Origin: an uncultured Opitutales bacterium
GTDB lineage: Bacteria; Verrucomicrobiota; Verrucomicrobiia; Opitutales; Coraliomargaritaceae
Assembly: GCA_937775295.1 (NCBI GenBank)
Contig: CALKBZ010000009.1
Location: forward strand, 1-64,000
Direction of reading: 5' to 3'
DNA length: 64,000 bases
A model generated the notes under the pieces. That model was not told the origin of the DNA. It ran no database searches and worked only from the letters and a program-made list of their open reading frames with translations. The translations under genes and the position numbers were made by a program. How positions within the stretch are numbered: the first letter of the stretch is position 1; the number at the start of each line of letters is the position of its first letter. Below, one piece after another: positions 38,213 to 49,660 of this stretch.

Positions 38213-40162
38213 ATGCCACTGCGCTTTCGTATTCTCATCTCCCTATTTTTGGTTGCGGCCTGCTCACTCGGAGCCAAGCCCATCGCCACGCGTATCGAGT
38301 TCTACTACGGCATTGCTGAAGGCAACTACCTGATAGGCGACCTCAAGGGAGCTGCCAACGGCGTCGAGCAAATACTTAAACTCGATGCGGACTACGTGCC
38401 CGCACTCACGCTCAATACCCGAATTAAAATCGATCAAGGCGAGCCGCAAGTCGCACTCGAATCGGCCGATCACGCCATCTCGCTCGAACCCGAGGTCCTA
38501 GAGCACTTACTGCTCAAAGCCCTTGTGCTCGGTAATATGAACCGCCACGCCGATGCCATCGCCCTTATTGAGCACGTCATGCAAGCCGTGCCGATCGACG
38601 GCGACGACTACCGCGTAGCGAGCAAACTACTCGGTCTCCTGCTGATGGCTGAAGGCGATTGGGATACCGCAGCCGAAACGTTCAATCAGATCTACCTAGA
38701 CAATCCCGAAACCGCAGCGCTCAGCCTCGAACTCGCCAGCGAAGCGTATCTCGAAAAAGCCGGCAATGCCCTCAATCAGGGCGACACGGACGCGGCCGTC
38801 GATGCCATCACTCAAGCCATCGAGGTGCACCAACAGCAACAAGGTGAGGCCAGCTTTAAGCAGCGCACTGCCTTGCGCATGATGCGTGCCCGCGTACTCA
38901 CCCAAGCAGGCCGGACCGACGAAGCCATCGAAGACCTGCAACTGATCACCAATCAACAACCCGACAATCTAGAGGCCTACGTCACCCTCGCCTCACTCTA
39001 CGCCAGTGCTGAGCGATGGGATTCGCTGCAAGGGATTGTCGGCACCATCGCCGCAAATCCAGAACTGCAAGACATCGCTCTCTACCTCGAAGGCCGCAGC
39101 GCACTCGCCAGAGGTCGCGCCGGCACCGCACGTGAAAAATTCGAAAGCGCGCTACGGTTGCAGCCCGATGGTCAAACCAAGCTACGTGCTTCGCTCGAAT
39201 TTTACCACGGCGTCTGTTTCGACCAGACTGGCCGCAGAGCCGACGGCGATTCCGAAATCCTCAAGGCACTTGACGGCGGCTTCCGCCCCGAGACCGCGGA
39301 GGAAGCGATCCTAGCGAGCCGTACACTGCTACGCGCCAAACAAACTAAACGTGCGATTACCACCCTCGAAGCCATCACACTCAACCGCGTCAGTCCCTCC
39401 GCCGAGGCATGGAGCCTGCTCGGCCGCGCCCACCTGAGCGACGAAGCCATAGCACTCGCACTGAGCGCATTGAACCAATCACTTAGCATTCAGGCCAAGC
39501 AAGCCGAAACGCTGGCCCTACGCGGTTCGCTGCTGCGCAAACTAGGCGACCTGCAAGGCGCAGCCGCCGACACCGAAAGCGCGCTGATCCTTGATCTCGG
39601 TAACCCCGCACTGACCTACAGCCTCGGCCTGATTCGCTTTCAACAAGGCGATCTTGCCGCCGCCGAGCAATCGATCGGACTCAGCGCACAACTACTGCCT
39701 GAAAACCCTGGCATACAACTGTTGCATGCCCTGCTGGCCTACAACATCAGCGCCCCGAAAGCCGCCCGCAGCGCACTCGACCGCTATCTGGCACTGGTGC
39801 CCGAGCAGACCAATGAGTCCGCCTGGTACCTCGAATATACACTCGGGGCCGCAGCGGATGCCAACCACGCAGCCCTGCAACTGAGTCAGCGGATTAAATC
39901 CAGCGACGCCTCAGTAGCACTCAAGAACTTCCTCGGCTACATCAAAGGTGAACTCGACCGCAAAGGCGTGCTCGACACCGCCGGTCGCGCCGCAACAGCA
40001 GCGGATGCCCAACAGCAAATTTGCGAAGCCGCCTACTGGCTGGCCCAGCACGAGCGCCTCAAAGGGCGCAGCATCGAAAACACTGAACTCCTCAAGCTCG
40101 CCATCCAGATTGGCAACGCAGATATACCCGAATTTCAGTTCGCCCAGTGGCAATTAAAATAA
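38213..40162 (+). CDS. TPR-repeat lipoprotein or secreted protein
   Basis: A 649-residue protein made of tetratricopeptide repeats. The N-terminus is a signal peptide with a lipobox-like end (RILISLFLVAACSLGA, Cys near residue 17). Repeats are visible throughout: GAANGVEQILKLDADYVPAL, PQVALESADHAISLEPEVLE, GDWDTAAETFNQIYLDNPET, RTDEAIEDLQLITNQQPDNL and GDLQGAAADTESALILDLGN. In layout it resembles PEP-CTERM/EPS-associated TPR proteins, but no specific family is claimed. It starts 52 bases after the GspE/PilB gene and may help assemble the same pilus or secretion machine. Confidence 0.82.
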   Translation: MPLRFRILISLFLVAACSLGAKPIATRIEFYYGIAEGNYLIGDLKGAANGVEQILKLDADYVPALTLNTRIKIDQGEPQVALESADHAISLEPEVLEHLLLKALVLGNMNRHADAIALIEHVMQAVPIDGDDYRVASKLLGLLLMAEGDWDTAAETFNQIYLDNPETAALSLELASEAYLEKAGNALNQGDTDAAVDAITQAIEVHQQQQGEASFKQRTALRMMRARVLTQAGRTDEAIEDLQLITNQQPDNLEAYVTLASLYASAERWDSLQGIVGTIAANPELQDIALYLEGRSALARGRAGTAREKFESALRLQPDGQTKLRASLEFYHGVCFDQTGRRADGDSEILKALDGGFRPETAEEAILASRTLLRAKQTKRAITTLEAITLNRVSPSAEAWSLLGRAHLSDEAIALALSALNQSLSIQAKQAETLALRGSLLRKLGDLQGAAADTESALILDLGNPALTYSLGLIRFQQGDLAAAEQSIGLSAQLLPENPGIQLLHALLAYNISAPKAARSALDRYLALVPEQTNESAWYLEYTLGAAADANHAALQLSQRIKSSDASVALKNFLGYIKGELDRKGVLDTAGRAATAADAQQQICEAAYWLAQHERLKGRSIENTELLKLAIQIGNADIPEFQFAQWQLK

Positions 40163-40451
40163 GGGACATCGACAATTACTGGGGGAAATCTTTCAGATCA
40201 TAACTCACGAGGAGATTGAAGCGCTTGCGCTGCCTAGCCCACACTCAGCAAAATACGCACTTTTTTCTTGCACCAGAGCACTGAAAAGCCATTTTTCTGC
40301 ACCTCAGCGTTAGAGCTCACCTTGCGAAAGGTCAGTTCCTCGACTTCCCGCCCATTAAATATGCGGGTATAACGGCTAAAACGGCTCGGTTGCGGTTTTA
40401 GCAGTTTCGAACACTCGAAGCTCAATAGTCGTGCAAAGAAACATCAATACA
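40163..40451. promoter_or_regulatory. rpsO leader region
   Basis: About 290 non-coding bases before rpsO, including GC-containing short palindromes (for example GCGGGTATAACGGC and AAAACGGCTCGGTTGCGGTTTT). In many bacteria S15 represses its own mRNA through a structured leader. Whether this leader contains such a site cannot be decided by eye. Confidence 0.3.
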
Positions 40452-40730
<279 letters not shown>

Positions 40731-40750
40731 TCGAATCACTTTCCTTTTCA

Positions 40751-40786
40751 ATGCCGGACTCTACTCGTGAGAGTCCGGCATTTTTC
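40751..40786 (+). terminator. Intrinsic terminator after rpsO
   Basis: ATGCCGGACTCT (40751-40762) pairs with AGAGTCCGGCAT (40770-40781), followed by TTTTT. It is a strong 12-bp stem between rpsO and pnp. Confidence 0.93.
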
Positions 40787-40815
40787 ATTTAGGCAGCTTC
40801 CCCGAAGCCCTCCCC

Positions 40816-40914
40816 CTTAATCCTACTCATAATCTTAATCTCCCCGTAGCATTCGGGATTAAGAGTAGGAGTAAGATTAGGAGTAGGAGTAGGATGATGA
40901 ATAGGATTAAGATT
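40816..40914. repeat. TAGGAT/TAAGAT-rich inverted repeat in the rpsO-pnp spacer
   Basis: The left part CTTAATCCTACTCATAATCT and the right part GATTAAGAGTAGGAGTAAGA with further TAGGAG units form a long loose hairpin. It belongs to the same family as 3873-3973. Its position in the rpsO-pnp spacer could influence mRNA processing. Confidence 0.65.
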
Positions 40915-41045
40915 TTTCAATTTCGATTCGCTGAAACACTGTTTCGCGAGTCACACCAGAAGACCATGCCGATCATGGTCGGCGGCAATTAGGGTCAAAC
41001 TCCCGACATGCCGTTGAATGCATAAAGCAAAACACAAAGAAAAGT

Positions 41046-43220
<2,175 letters not shown>

Positions 43221-43262
43221 CGTATAAGCGGCCTCAGCCGCTCACGCCATAAATTCATATTC

Positions 43263-43296
43263 AAAGCGGTCACCGAAAGGTGGCCGCTTTTTTTGT
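43263..43296 (+). terminator. Intrinsic terminator after pnp
   Basis: AAAGCGGTCACC (43263-43274) and GGTGGCCGCTTT (43279-43290) form a 12-bp stem with one G-U pair, closed by a GAAA tetraloop and followed by T residues. Confidence 0.93.
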
Positions 43297-44549
43297 GAGA
43301 GCGAAGCGCCTGAAAAAAGTAGCACAGACATTGCCTCGCCCTCTCCGGCAGACCTCCGTCTTGTCTGCCTTATTCGAGTGAGTCAGAACTCGAGGACGGT
43401 TCCTGTTTTTCTATAAATGTAGCCGTACCGCTCTGCCGACACGCCCCGTAACGCGATCACGCCGTGAGTCGCCATCCGCTCAACCTAATCCTCCTGTTAC
43501 CTCGCCGAAGACCAAATCACTACATAATCTTTTACTTATAGCGCGTGGGCGTTAAAAGAGAAAAGCTTACGCCACTACATGATGATTCTGACTCAGTTAA
43601 GATTCAAACCATGAAACGCCTGCTCCTCAAGTTAAGCCATTCGGGAACGACCCCTTTTTCAGTTTAGTTCCTTTTTCAGTTTCCGAGTCCCTCAGCTCCA
43701 TCCTGGAGCAATACCCGAAATACCACTTTAATGGCACCCACCATGCCCGCCGCTCTGCGATTTTAGCAGCCTCAGAGTCTCTCAAATTTACGCGACCCAC
43801 GCATCCCATGTCGCATATTGGTTAAAGTGATTATTCGCCGCTTTTGGCTTATTTTATTAGAGATATTAATCGCGCCGAAAAGCACAAAAAAGCGGAATAC
43901 ATTTACCAGAAACACAGCACCACAAGTGCAGAAAACCGCTCATTTAGTGACCGATACGTTATTCACTTGCCATAAAAAAAGCAGAGAAGCTAACTATTTA
44001 GTATACATCGTTGAGGCTCGCCCCATGCGCTTAATTATCCGACTTATCAAAATCACTTCTCACCCCAAATGCATGTCGCATATCTGATAGGTGATTTCAA
44101 GATACGTTTTTACAATTATACATACGACATACAAAGCCCCCCGATGAAACCCACACATCAAAAAAGATTACGATTAAATCGCTGACTAACAACACTTAAT
44201 AAACTATCCACGAACCCGACACCCACGCATATTTGACGAATCACCCTCAAATATATGCACCTTAAAAGTCACACATACTACACGATATACAGAAAAAAGG
44301 AAGCCAGAGTTTTTCACCACCCGCTGCGCTAGAGGACACCGAGAGCACAGAGAAGGAAATACAAATGAGTAACTCTGTGCTCTCTGTGTCCTTTATTATG
44401 CCCTTGGGTGCTAATGACCGCAGGGCATGGGTGGTTAAAAAATTCAGTTGAAATGATGTTGAACGAATCCATATTCTAACCATCTTTAAATAATCAAATT
44501 TAATTTAAAAATAAACATTGAAGCTATGGGACAGATTGAGCGCATTGGG
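43297..44549. other. Long intergenic region ahead of the cassette array
   Basis: About 1.25 kb without a supported gene. It becomes AT-rich after 43800. ATGTCGCATAT occurs twice (near 43808 and 44071). It contains the hairpin repeat at 44316-44435. This would be the place to expect an integron integrase and attI site, but no reading frame with tyrosine-recombinase motifs is seen on either strand. Confidence 0.55.
44316..44435. repeat. Nested inverted repeat with CTCTGTGCTCTCTGTG arms
   Basis: AGGACACCGAGAGCACAGAG (44333-44352) and CTCTGTGCTCTCTGTGTCCT (44373-44392) pair at 19 of 20 positions. Outer arms ACCACCC (44316-44322) and GGGTGGT (44429-44435) also pair. It shares elements with the repeat at 2704-2840. 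Confidence 0.8.
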
Positions 44550-44594
44550 CGAGTCGAAGGGTATATCCAGTCAGAGCTATCAACTCCGTTCGCT
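44550..44594 (+). repeat. Degenerate attC-like site upstream of the first cassette
   Basis: GTCGAAG near 44553 and the core-like GTTCGCT at 44588-44594 bracket an imperfect palindrome (GAAGGGTATA ... TATCAACTCCGTTC). It resembles the right half of the attC-like site at 45920-45987 (GCTATCAACTCCGTTC here, GCTATCATCTACGTTC there). It is weaker than the two downstream sites. Confidence 0.4.
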
Positions 44595-44630
44595 CGTCCC
44601 TCGCTCACTGCGTCATAGTCCTCTACGATA

Positions 44631-45257
44631 ATGAAAAAAATAACATCACTACTAGTCCTATCCCTAGCTCTATTGAGCGGTTGCTCCAGCACGCAAAAAG
44701 CAACCATAGTAGGAAATAAAATCACAAATCCTACTGTGGGATTCAATGGTTATGAGACTCCAATTCCAATTGGATATGTGATTGCAGATCCATCCGACCA
44801 AGTCGGAAAAGAAATAATTAATATGGCTCACACAGCAATTGAGCCACAGTCCTTCACCAGAAGCCTCGGAGGCGCTTACATCAGAGATGAAATAATAATG
44901 TATGATAAAAAGAACAATTCATACATATCATTTTTTGTCCTAGAACTTAATATCCCTGGCTCGCTGAGCCAAATCCCAGCACCTAAATTTGAAAAATTTA
45001 AAGAACGAATCGAAAGATCCTCAAATGGTCAACTATCCGCTAATTTCACTGAACACTACGACCTCGGATCACCATACACACTTGAGTTCCATGGGAGCGA
45101 TATTGCTGGGATAGATCCTATCATAACCTCTGGTTATTTTACATTTGGCAAATTGAATGAAATTATTGCTGTGGTTGGACACACCACAAATATACAGTCT
45201 CATCAGGAATTTGAAGACGCAGTGCGATCTATGATGTTTGGGACAAAAATCCTATAA
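44631..45257 (+). CDS. Cassette gene 1: hypothetical lipoprotein
   Basis: A 208-residue lipoprotein. The signal sequence KKITSLLVLSLALLSGCSS has a textbook lipobox (LSGC, Cys18). The mature protein has IPIGYVIADPSDQVGKEIIN, GSLSQIPAPKFEKFKERIER and a C-terminal IAVVGHTTNIQSHQEFEDAV. No family is recognised. It is AT-rich compared with pnp and rsmB. The stop codon at 45255-45257 touches the inverse core of an attC-like site, and the start lies 36 bases after a core-like site. That is the usual packing of an integron gene cassette. Confidence 0.72.
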   Translation: MKKITSLLVLSLALLSGCSSTQKATIVGNKITNPTVGFNGYETPIPIGYVIADPSDQVGKEIINMAHTAIEPQSFTRSLGGAYIRDEIIMYDKKNNSYISFFVLELNIPGSLSQIPAPKFEKFKERIERSSNGQLSANFTEHYDLGSPYTLEFHGSDIAGIDPIITSGYFTFGKLNEIIAVVGHTTNIQSHQEFEDAVRSMMFGTKIL

Positions 45258-45324
45258 ATTCAACCAGTCCGACGAGGCAATAGATTTCGCTGGCGCTCAT
45301 CTATTCCTCTCGTCTCCGTTCGAC
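45258..45324 (+). repeat. attC-like recombination site 1 (67 bp)
   Basis: The inverse core ATTCAAC (45258-45264, fits RYYYAAC) is followed by GACGAGGCAATAGAT, a short loop (TTCGCTGGCGCTC) and ATCTATTCCTCTCGTC. The last two arms pair except for one bulge and one mismatch, as in attC hairpins with extrahelical bases. The core is GTTCGAC at 45318-45324 (one mismatch to GTTRRRY). It is homologous over its length to the site at 45920-45987. Confidence 0.65.
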
Positions 45325-45331
45325 TAAGGAA

Positions 45332-45946
45332 TTGAAACCAATTAAACTCAAAGAGTGGGAATCACTGCACTTCATCGACCCGAAGATTTTCTTAAGCAAA
45401 ATTCAGAATTTTGAGCACTCCTTAGCTCCGCACAGAGAAAAAATGAAAGAGAAAGTTCTGACTCTCAGAACACACCTACTCAGCGACCACAACGAAAGAA
45501 GGCAAGGAGCACTCTTCACATCTGGAGTTGGGAAGCTCATGGAGTATGAATTCATCAGCTTTGCCCACTACGAAAAAGAAGACTACGACATCGTTTGCCG
45601 AGATCCAAAGGAAGACCTCCTTTGTTATACCCCAGTCCAACTAAAAGAAGTTACACCGAAGTCATTGAACCCCAACTCTACTGTCGAAAAGATCCTGGAA
45701 AGTTGCATGAAGAAGTATGCGAACCTTGATGAACTCATAATCGGTGTATTCGTGAACCGAGCTTCCGATGAAGAGAACAGAAGCTTTAAGATCCCCAAGG
45801 GCTTCAAGGCGAAAGGACTCTTCCTGTATGGATGCTGCTCACCAGACCATACTGAATGGTTTATGATAGGCGATCTCATGTATACAGATTCAACCCTCAT
45901 CAAATTCACCTACCCAATGGTCGAACCAGACGGTGGTGATCAATAG
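45332..45946 (+). CDS. Cassette gene 2: hypothetical protein, PD-(D/E)XK-like pattern
   Basis: A 204-residue soluble protein with no recognised family. The segment YEFISFAHYEKEDYDIVCRD ... LLCYTPVQLKEV has an acidic residue, an Asp at the start of one strand and Q-L-K at the end of the next. That is the spacing of PD-(D/E)XK nucleases with a QxK variant. Other parts are HLLSDHNERRQGALFTSGVG and ILESCMKKYANLDELIIGVF. The start is TTG 45332, seven bases after the attC-like core, with AAGGA just upstream but close. The stop lies inside the next attC-like site. A nuclease role is only a hypothesis. Confidence 0.65.
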   Translation: MKPIKLKEWESLHFIDPKIFLSKIQNFEHSLAPHREKMKEKVLTLRTHLLSDHNERRQGALFTSGVGKLMEYEFISFAHYEKEDYDIVCRDPKEDLLCYTPVQLKEVTPKSLNPNSTVEKILESCMKKYANLDELIIGVFVNRASDEENRSFKIPKGFKAKGLFLYGCCSPDHTEWFMIGDLMYTDSTLIKFTYPMVEPDGGDQ

Positions 45947-45987
45947 ATCTCGCTGGCGCACATCTATTGCTATCATCTACGTTCAAC
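45920..45987 (+). repeat. attC-like recombination site 2 (68 bp)
   Basis: The inverse core GTCGAAC (45920-45926) is the exact reverse complement of GTTCGAC at the front of this cassette (45318-45324), as expected for the circular form of an integron cassette. The inner arms GATCAATAGAT and ATCTATTGCTATC pair around CTCGCTGGCGCAC. The core GTTCAAC is at 45981-45987. It aligns end to end with site 1. Confidence 0.68.
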
Positions 45988-46004
45988 AAATAATCACAAA
46001 CACG

Positions 46005-46160
46005 ATGAAACTAAACGCCATACTCAACGTTGCGACGCTTGCTTACAGTCTCTCTTCGAGTGCCGATTCGTTAGCAGCGTTTCGCAACGCGTGTTTTGGG
46101 ACGAAGCGAGCTAGAACCCACGCGGATTGCGTCCATTGCCGCGCATACGCTGCTGCTTAA
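46005..46160 (+). CDS. Possible truncated third cassette reading frame
   Basis: An ATG 17 bases after the last core-like site opens a 51-codon frame beginning KLNAILNVATLAYSLSSSAD. It soon looks non-protein-like and overlaps the end of the convergent gene at 46111. It may be the stub of a third cassette or chance. Confidence 0.25.
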   Translation: MKLNAILNVATLAYSLSSSADSLAAFRNACFGTKRARTHADCVHCRAYAAA

Positions 46161-46950
46161 CCACGGGCGGATTCTCCAAACCGAGGCTGTACCATTCGTC
46201 CCCCAATCCTGCATTGGAGAAACTCTTTACTCGATCGTTGGACAAATGTTCCCAGTTCCGGCTGAAGGTATCGGCTCCAGTGGCCTCTTTAGCCTTCAAC
46301 ACGAGCTGACGGGCTTCATCAGGCTCGCCAACCTTAACGTAGATCCACGACATCAAGCCGTACAGCAAAGTGCCACGATCGCCCCGAAACCAAATAATCT
46401 TGCGCTTGAAGACCTTTTTCGCGCCCGCCAAATCATCGTTCTTATAACAGCGCGCCATCCGCATGGCCACTGCCACGGGCTCCAGCATCATCGGGCCCCT
46501 TAAAAAACCGCAGGTGCCAAGGATCTCGTCAACCTTGTCGAAATCCTTGAGCTGGTAGTAAAACTGCAGGCGCATGGTCGCAATCTGGCGTCCCGTGAGC
46601 AAGGACCACTTCCGGAAGGGTTCGAGCCCCTTGGTGAGTTCTAGCCCCCGCTTAACCATGACTTTTTGATCCATTTCGAGCTCGCGTTGTATCTGCTTAA
46701 CGTTTCCGCCGGGCTTGTTCTGGAACTGCTGCACCTTCCGCTGCATGCGACCCTGAGCGGCTTGCATGCTTTCCTGCAGGGCGCCTTGAGCCTTGGACAT
46801 CTTTTTCCGAACCAGGAATCCGACCAAGAAAAACGTGCCGGCAAATCCGGCAATAGTATAGAAGACCGTCGTCCCCGCACTAAACTGCGAAGCGATCAAG
46901 GCACTAGCCAATGCGGTAGCGACTAGCGCTGAAATGAGAAGTGAAAGCAT
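46111..46950 (-). CDS. Hypothetical membrane protein with coiled coil and TPR-like region
   Basis: A 279-residue protein. Two N-terminal transmembrane helices (LSLLISALVATALASALIAS and VFYTIAGFAGTFFLVGFLV) are followed by a charged coiled coil (KMSKAQGALQESMQAAQGRM, about residues 50-100). A helical-hairpin region then follows (ATMRLQFYYQLKDFDKVDEI, AMRMARCYKNDDLAGAKKVF, GLMSWIYVKVGEPDEARQLV) that looks like TPR units. It ends in basic residues. No named family. It is probably a membrane-bound scaffold with a cytosolic domain. Confidence 0.75.
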   Translation of the reverse strand: MLSLLISALVATALASALIASQFSAGTTVFYTIAGFAGTFFLVGFLVRKKMSKAQGALQESMQAAQGRMQRKVQQFQNKPGGNVKQIQRELEMDQKVMVKRGLELTKGLEPFRKWSLLTGRQIATMRLQFYYQLKDFDKVDEILGTCGFLRGPMMLEPVAVAMRMARCYKNDDLAGAKKVFKRKIIWFRGDRGTLLYGLMSWIYVKVGEPDEARQLVLKAKEATGADTFSRNWEHLSNDRVKSFSNAGLGDEWYSLGLENPPVVKQQRMRGNGRNPRGF

Positions 46951-47306
46951 ACTTTGAGACTTTTTGTCTAATAAATTTAATCCTTACTGTGAATTCTCAA
47001 AAGATGACATAAGCACCAGAAAGGCGTCAAAGGCCAATTTCACGACTGCCTCTCTCTTTTAAAACGGGACATAAAAAGGCACCAAACGTTTAAAATTAAA
47101 CATAGCAACCATCCCTAGAAAAAAGGAAACAAAGTCGGCAAGAGAAATAGAAGACGATTAGGAGCCTCTGCACAACGTGGTGCGGGTGGAGGGAGTTGTT
47201 CCGAAAGTTAAAAAATAAATAAGCCTGTCCCTAATTTTTGGCTCTAATATCGGCTCGTCAGCTCCTCAGGCATCACCAAGCGGTCATGTCCCCTCCCAAG
47301 ATCTGT
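46951..47306. other. Intergenic region, no recognised feature
   Basis: About 355 AT-rich bases between two minus-strand genes. Nothing specific is seen. Confidence 0.4.
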
Positions 47307-48494
47307 TTAAACAGGATCTTTCATCAAGGCTGCCGCGTAGAATCCGTCATATCCGGTGCTTGCAGGCGAGACCGGGCATTCTTTAATTAGGCTAAATCCG
47401 CCTTGGCTCAGCAGGTGGTCCACCGCTGCGCGGTTCTCCGAGGGTAAAATAGAGCAGGTGGCATAGACCAAGCGGCCGCCCGGTTTGAGCATCGCGGTAT
47501 ATTTTCTTAGCAACTCGGCCTGAATGCTACGCACTTTGTCGATTTGTTCATGCGTAAGTCGCCATTTCAGGTCGGGTTGGCGCTTCAAGGTGCCTAGGCC
47601 GGAGCAAGGTGCGTCGATCAACAGCCGGTCGGCCACTTCGGCGTAGTCGGTTGAAATGGTCGGAGTGATTGCCCGTGATTTGATCATCTTACCGGCATCC
47701 GCGCGCTTGGCGCGGCGTTCCAGTTCGAGAAGTTTACGTTTGGCGATGTCCATGCCGAAGATCTGGCCTTCATTGTGCATCAGAGCGGCGAGATGCAGCG
47801 ATTTGCCGCCGGCACCTGCACAGGCGTCGATCACGCGCTCTCCGGGTTGAGGATCGAGCAGTGGAGCGATCATTTGCGAGCCGCCGTCCTGAATTTCTAC
47901 GCGGCCGTCCATGCGCACGGATTTGGGGATGGTTTTGCCGGGGAGGAGTGTTAGCGCGTCTGGTAGACCGGGCACTTCGGTGGCGGGAATGTGAAAGGTG
48001 GCGAGCCATTCGATGGCTTTCGCGCGTGTGGTCTTGAGTGTGTTGACGCGGAGATAGACGCGTGTGCGCTGGTTAAGCGCAGCCAGTTCGCTATCCCAGG
48101 CGTCGCCAAGTTCCTCCGCGCCGAGTGCATCGAGCCAATCAGGGATGGACTCACGGATGGTGCGGGGTTGGTCGGCGAGTTCGGTTTCGCGCGCCTTAAT
48201 CGTCTCTGCTGTTGCGCCTGTGTAGCTCCACCACTCAGGGAGGTCGAAGCCCATGCGGACCCATTGGGCGGCGCAGAGGGCGGTGGTTTCATCGCTCCCA
48301 ACTAGAAAGCTCAGTGCGCGACGCCAGCGGACGACTTCGAAGACGGTTTCGGCGATAAAACTGCGGTCGCGTTTGCCCCATTTCGGATTGGCCCCAAAGG
48401 CGTTGGCAAGTTCGTAATCGAGGACCTTGTGGTCGTTGAAGACAGAATTAACGATTTCGGCGGTGGCCACGGCGAGGATGCGATGCATTTTCAT
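47307..48494 (-). CDS. rsmB: RsmB/NOP-family rRNA cytosine-C5 methyltransferase
   Basis: A 395-residue class I S-adenosylmethionine-dependent RNA methyltransferase. The N-terminal NusB-like helical domain (VNSVFNDHKVLDYELANAFG, KRDRSFIAETVFEVVRWRRA) and the catalytic domain fit RsmB. The SAM site is GERVIDACAGAGGKSLHLAA. Motif IV holds the PC cysteine in LLIDAPCSGLGTLKRQPDLK, and motif VI holds the TC cysteine in GGRLVYATCSILPSENRAAV. These are the two catalytic cysteines of m5C enzymes. The exact target (16S C967 in E. coli) is assumed from the family. The start could be 48494 or the next ATG at 48488. Confidence 0.85.
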   Translation of the reverse strand: MKMHRILAVATAEIVNSVFNDHKVLDYELANAFGANPKWGKRDRSFIAETVFEVVRWRRALSFLVGSDETTALCAAQWVRMGFDLPEWWSYTGATAETIKARETELADQPRTIRESIPDWLDALGAEELGDAWDSELAALNQRTRVYLRVNTLKTTRAKAIEWLATFHIPATEVPGLPDALTLLPGKTIPKSVRMDGRVEIQDGGSQMIAPLLDPQPGERVIDACAGAGGKSLHLAALMHNEGQIFGMDIAKRKLLELERRAKRADAGKMIKSRAITPTISTDYAEVADRLLIDAPCSGLGTLKRQPDLKWRLTHEQIDKVRSIQAELLRKYTAMLKPGGRLVYATCSILPSENRAAVDHLLSQGGFSLIKECPVSPASTGYDGFYAAALMKDPV

Positions 48495-48594
48495 GAAGGC
48501 GCATTTATTCCTAAAGCGGCGCGCATTGCAATTGAAACGATACCATAATACGCGAAGCTAGGATTCTCTCGTTCGAAGCACATCCACGGCACAA

Positions 48595-48826
48595 CAAAGG
48601 GTCCATGTCGTTATGGTTATAATCAACTCTTTATAAGCTGCATTTCCATCACCGCCACGGGCATAAAACTTGCCCACATCTTGACTCACCGGCTGCGAGA
48701 TACCCGGGTTAAAAGAGGGGTTGGTCCGAATGCTTTATGATCCTAATTCATCTTTTGGTTAGTATGTCTTTGATTGAGTGATGCCACCGAAGAGTCGAAT
48801 TGAATCACTTCAATCATAACGACGTT
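48595..48826 (+). pseudogene. REP element plus RAYT 5' relic
   Basis: It begins with the repeat core CATGTCGTTATGGTTATAAT and CATTTCCATCACCGCCACGG (same family as 7921 and 52099). It continues through TCTTTTGGTTAGTATGTCTT (same as near 9460) and reaches ATG 48781, reading MPPKSRIESLQS and then a stop. This is the start of a RAYT transposase (compare MPRKRR...IEFQ at 9492), cut off after about 12 codons. It shows the full 5' architecture of the element of which other copies are pieces. Confidence 0.75.
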
Positions 48827-48886
48827 GACACTATGTTAAAATGGGGTGAATTACGTGCTCCTGCTTTAACTCTCATAAAGACTACG

Positions 48887-49660
48887 ATGAAGATGAATCC
48901 ACTACGCATATTTCCGTCATCTCTCGTTCTGATCACGACCTTATTTGCTGGAAGTCTGTCGGCGGATGAGTACCGCACCTTACATAATAGCCATGGTAAA
49001 CCGCTGGAGGCTCAGGTAACCGCGTATGACCCCACGAAAGGAGTCTCGATTCAGACCAGGAGTGGCCAGAAATATGAGAACGTGGGCATTGATCGGTTCT
49101 CGCCGAAGGATCAGAAGTATTTTAAAGAGTGGCAGGCGAAGCACATCGCTGAAAAAGATGATGCCCAGCTGATGCACGATTCGAAGATAACAATGTTTGT
49201 GAAGAGCTCTCGGGATGATGATCTCAATGATAAGGGAGATCCCGATAACCGCGAAGTGGAATACGATCCAGCGATCACCTTCGATAATAAGGACAAAGAC
49301 TTATCGTATCAAAACGTGGAGGGCACACTGGTCTTCATCGGCCAAAGCGTGCTCGATAAAAAGGAATATCACATTCTCTACCGGCAGGATTTCACCGTCA
49401 ATTTACCCTCCGGCGAACGGACGAGATGGGTGGGCAAGTCGTTTAAAAATGTTTACGACGATTATGCGAGAAACGGTTCCGCATTCGGAGCTGAATACGA
49501 AGGCTACTTGCTGGTGCTGAATGATAAACCGGGACACCCCGCCATCATCAAAGCATCTAAGAGTCATTGGAAGGGGTGCATACGAAGTATCTTAGCAGCG
49601 AACTCACGGCAGGGGTACTCACGCGACTTCTCCGAGAGCTTCAAAAAGACAGTTTACTAG
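48887..49660 (+). CDS. Secreted SHD1-like (SLA1 homology domain 1) protein
   Basis: A 257-residue exported protein. The signal peptide is RIFPSSLVLITTLFAGSLSA. Directly behind it lies a SHD1-like module typical of Verrucomicrobia/Planctomycetes: EYRTLHNSHGKPLEAQVTAY, GVSIQTRSGQKYENVGIDRF and SPKDQKYFKEWQ. The remaining part, of unknown fold, includes AITFDNKDKDLSYQNVEGTL, KKEYHILYRQDFTVNLPSGE and GYLLVLNDKPGHPAIIKASK. It starts at ATG 48887 or 48893; upstream sequence in the same frame is RAYT debris. The function is unknown. Confidence 0.78.
   Translation: MKMNPLRIFPSSLVLITTLFAGSLSADEYRTLHNSHGKPLEAQVTAYDPTKGVSIQTRSGQKYENVGIDRFSPKDQKYFKEWQAKHIAEKDDAQLMHDSKITMFVKSSRDDDLNDKGDPDNREVEYDPAITFDNKDKDLSYQNVEGTLVFIGQSVLDKKEYHILYRQDFTVNLPSGERTRWVGKSFKNVYDDYARNGSAFGAEYEGYLLVLNDKPGHPAIIKASKSHWKGCIRSILAANSRQGYSRDFSESFKKTVY

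Noticed and set aside
43297-44549. Integron integrase near the cassette array
   Set aside because: No frame of suitable length or with tyrosine-recombinase motifs is found on either strand in this gap.
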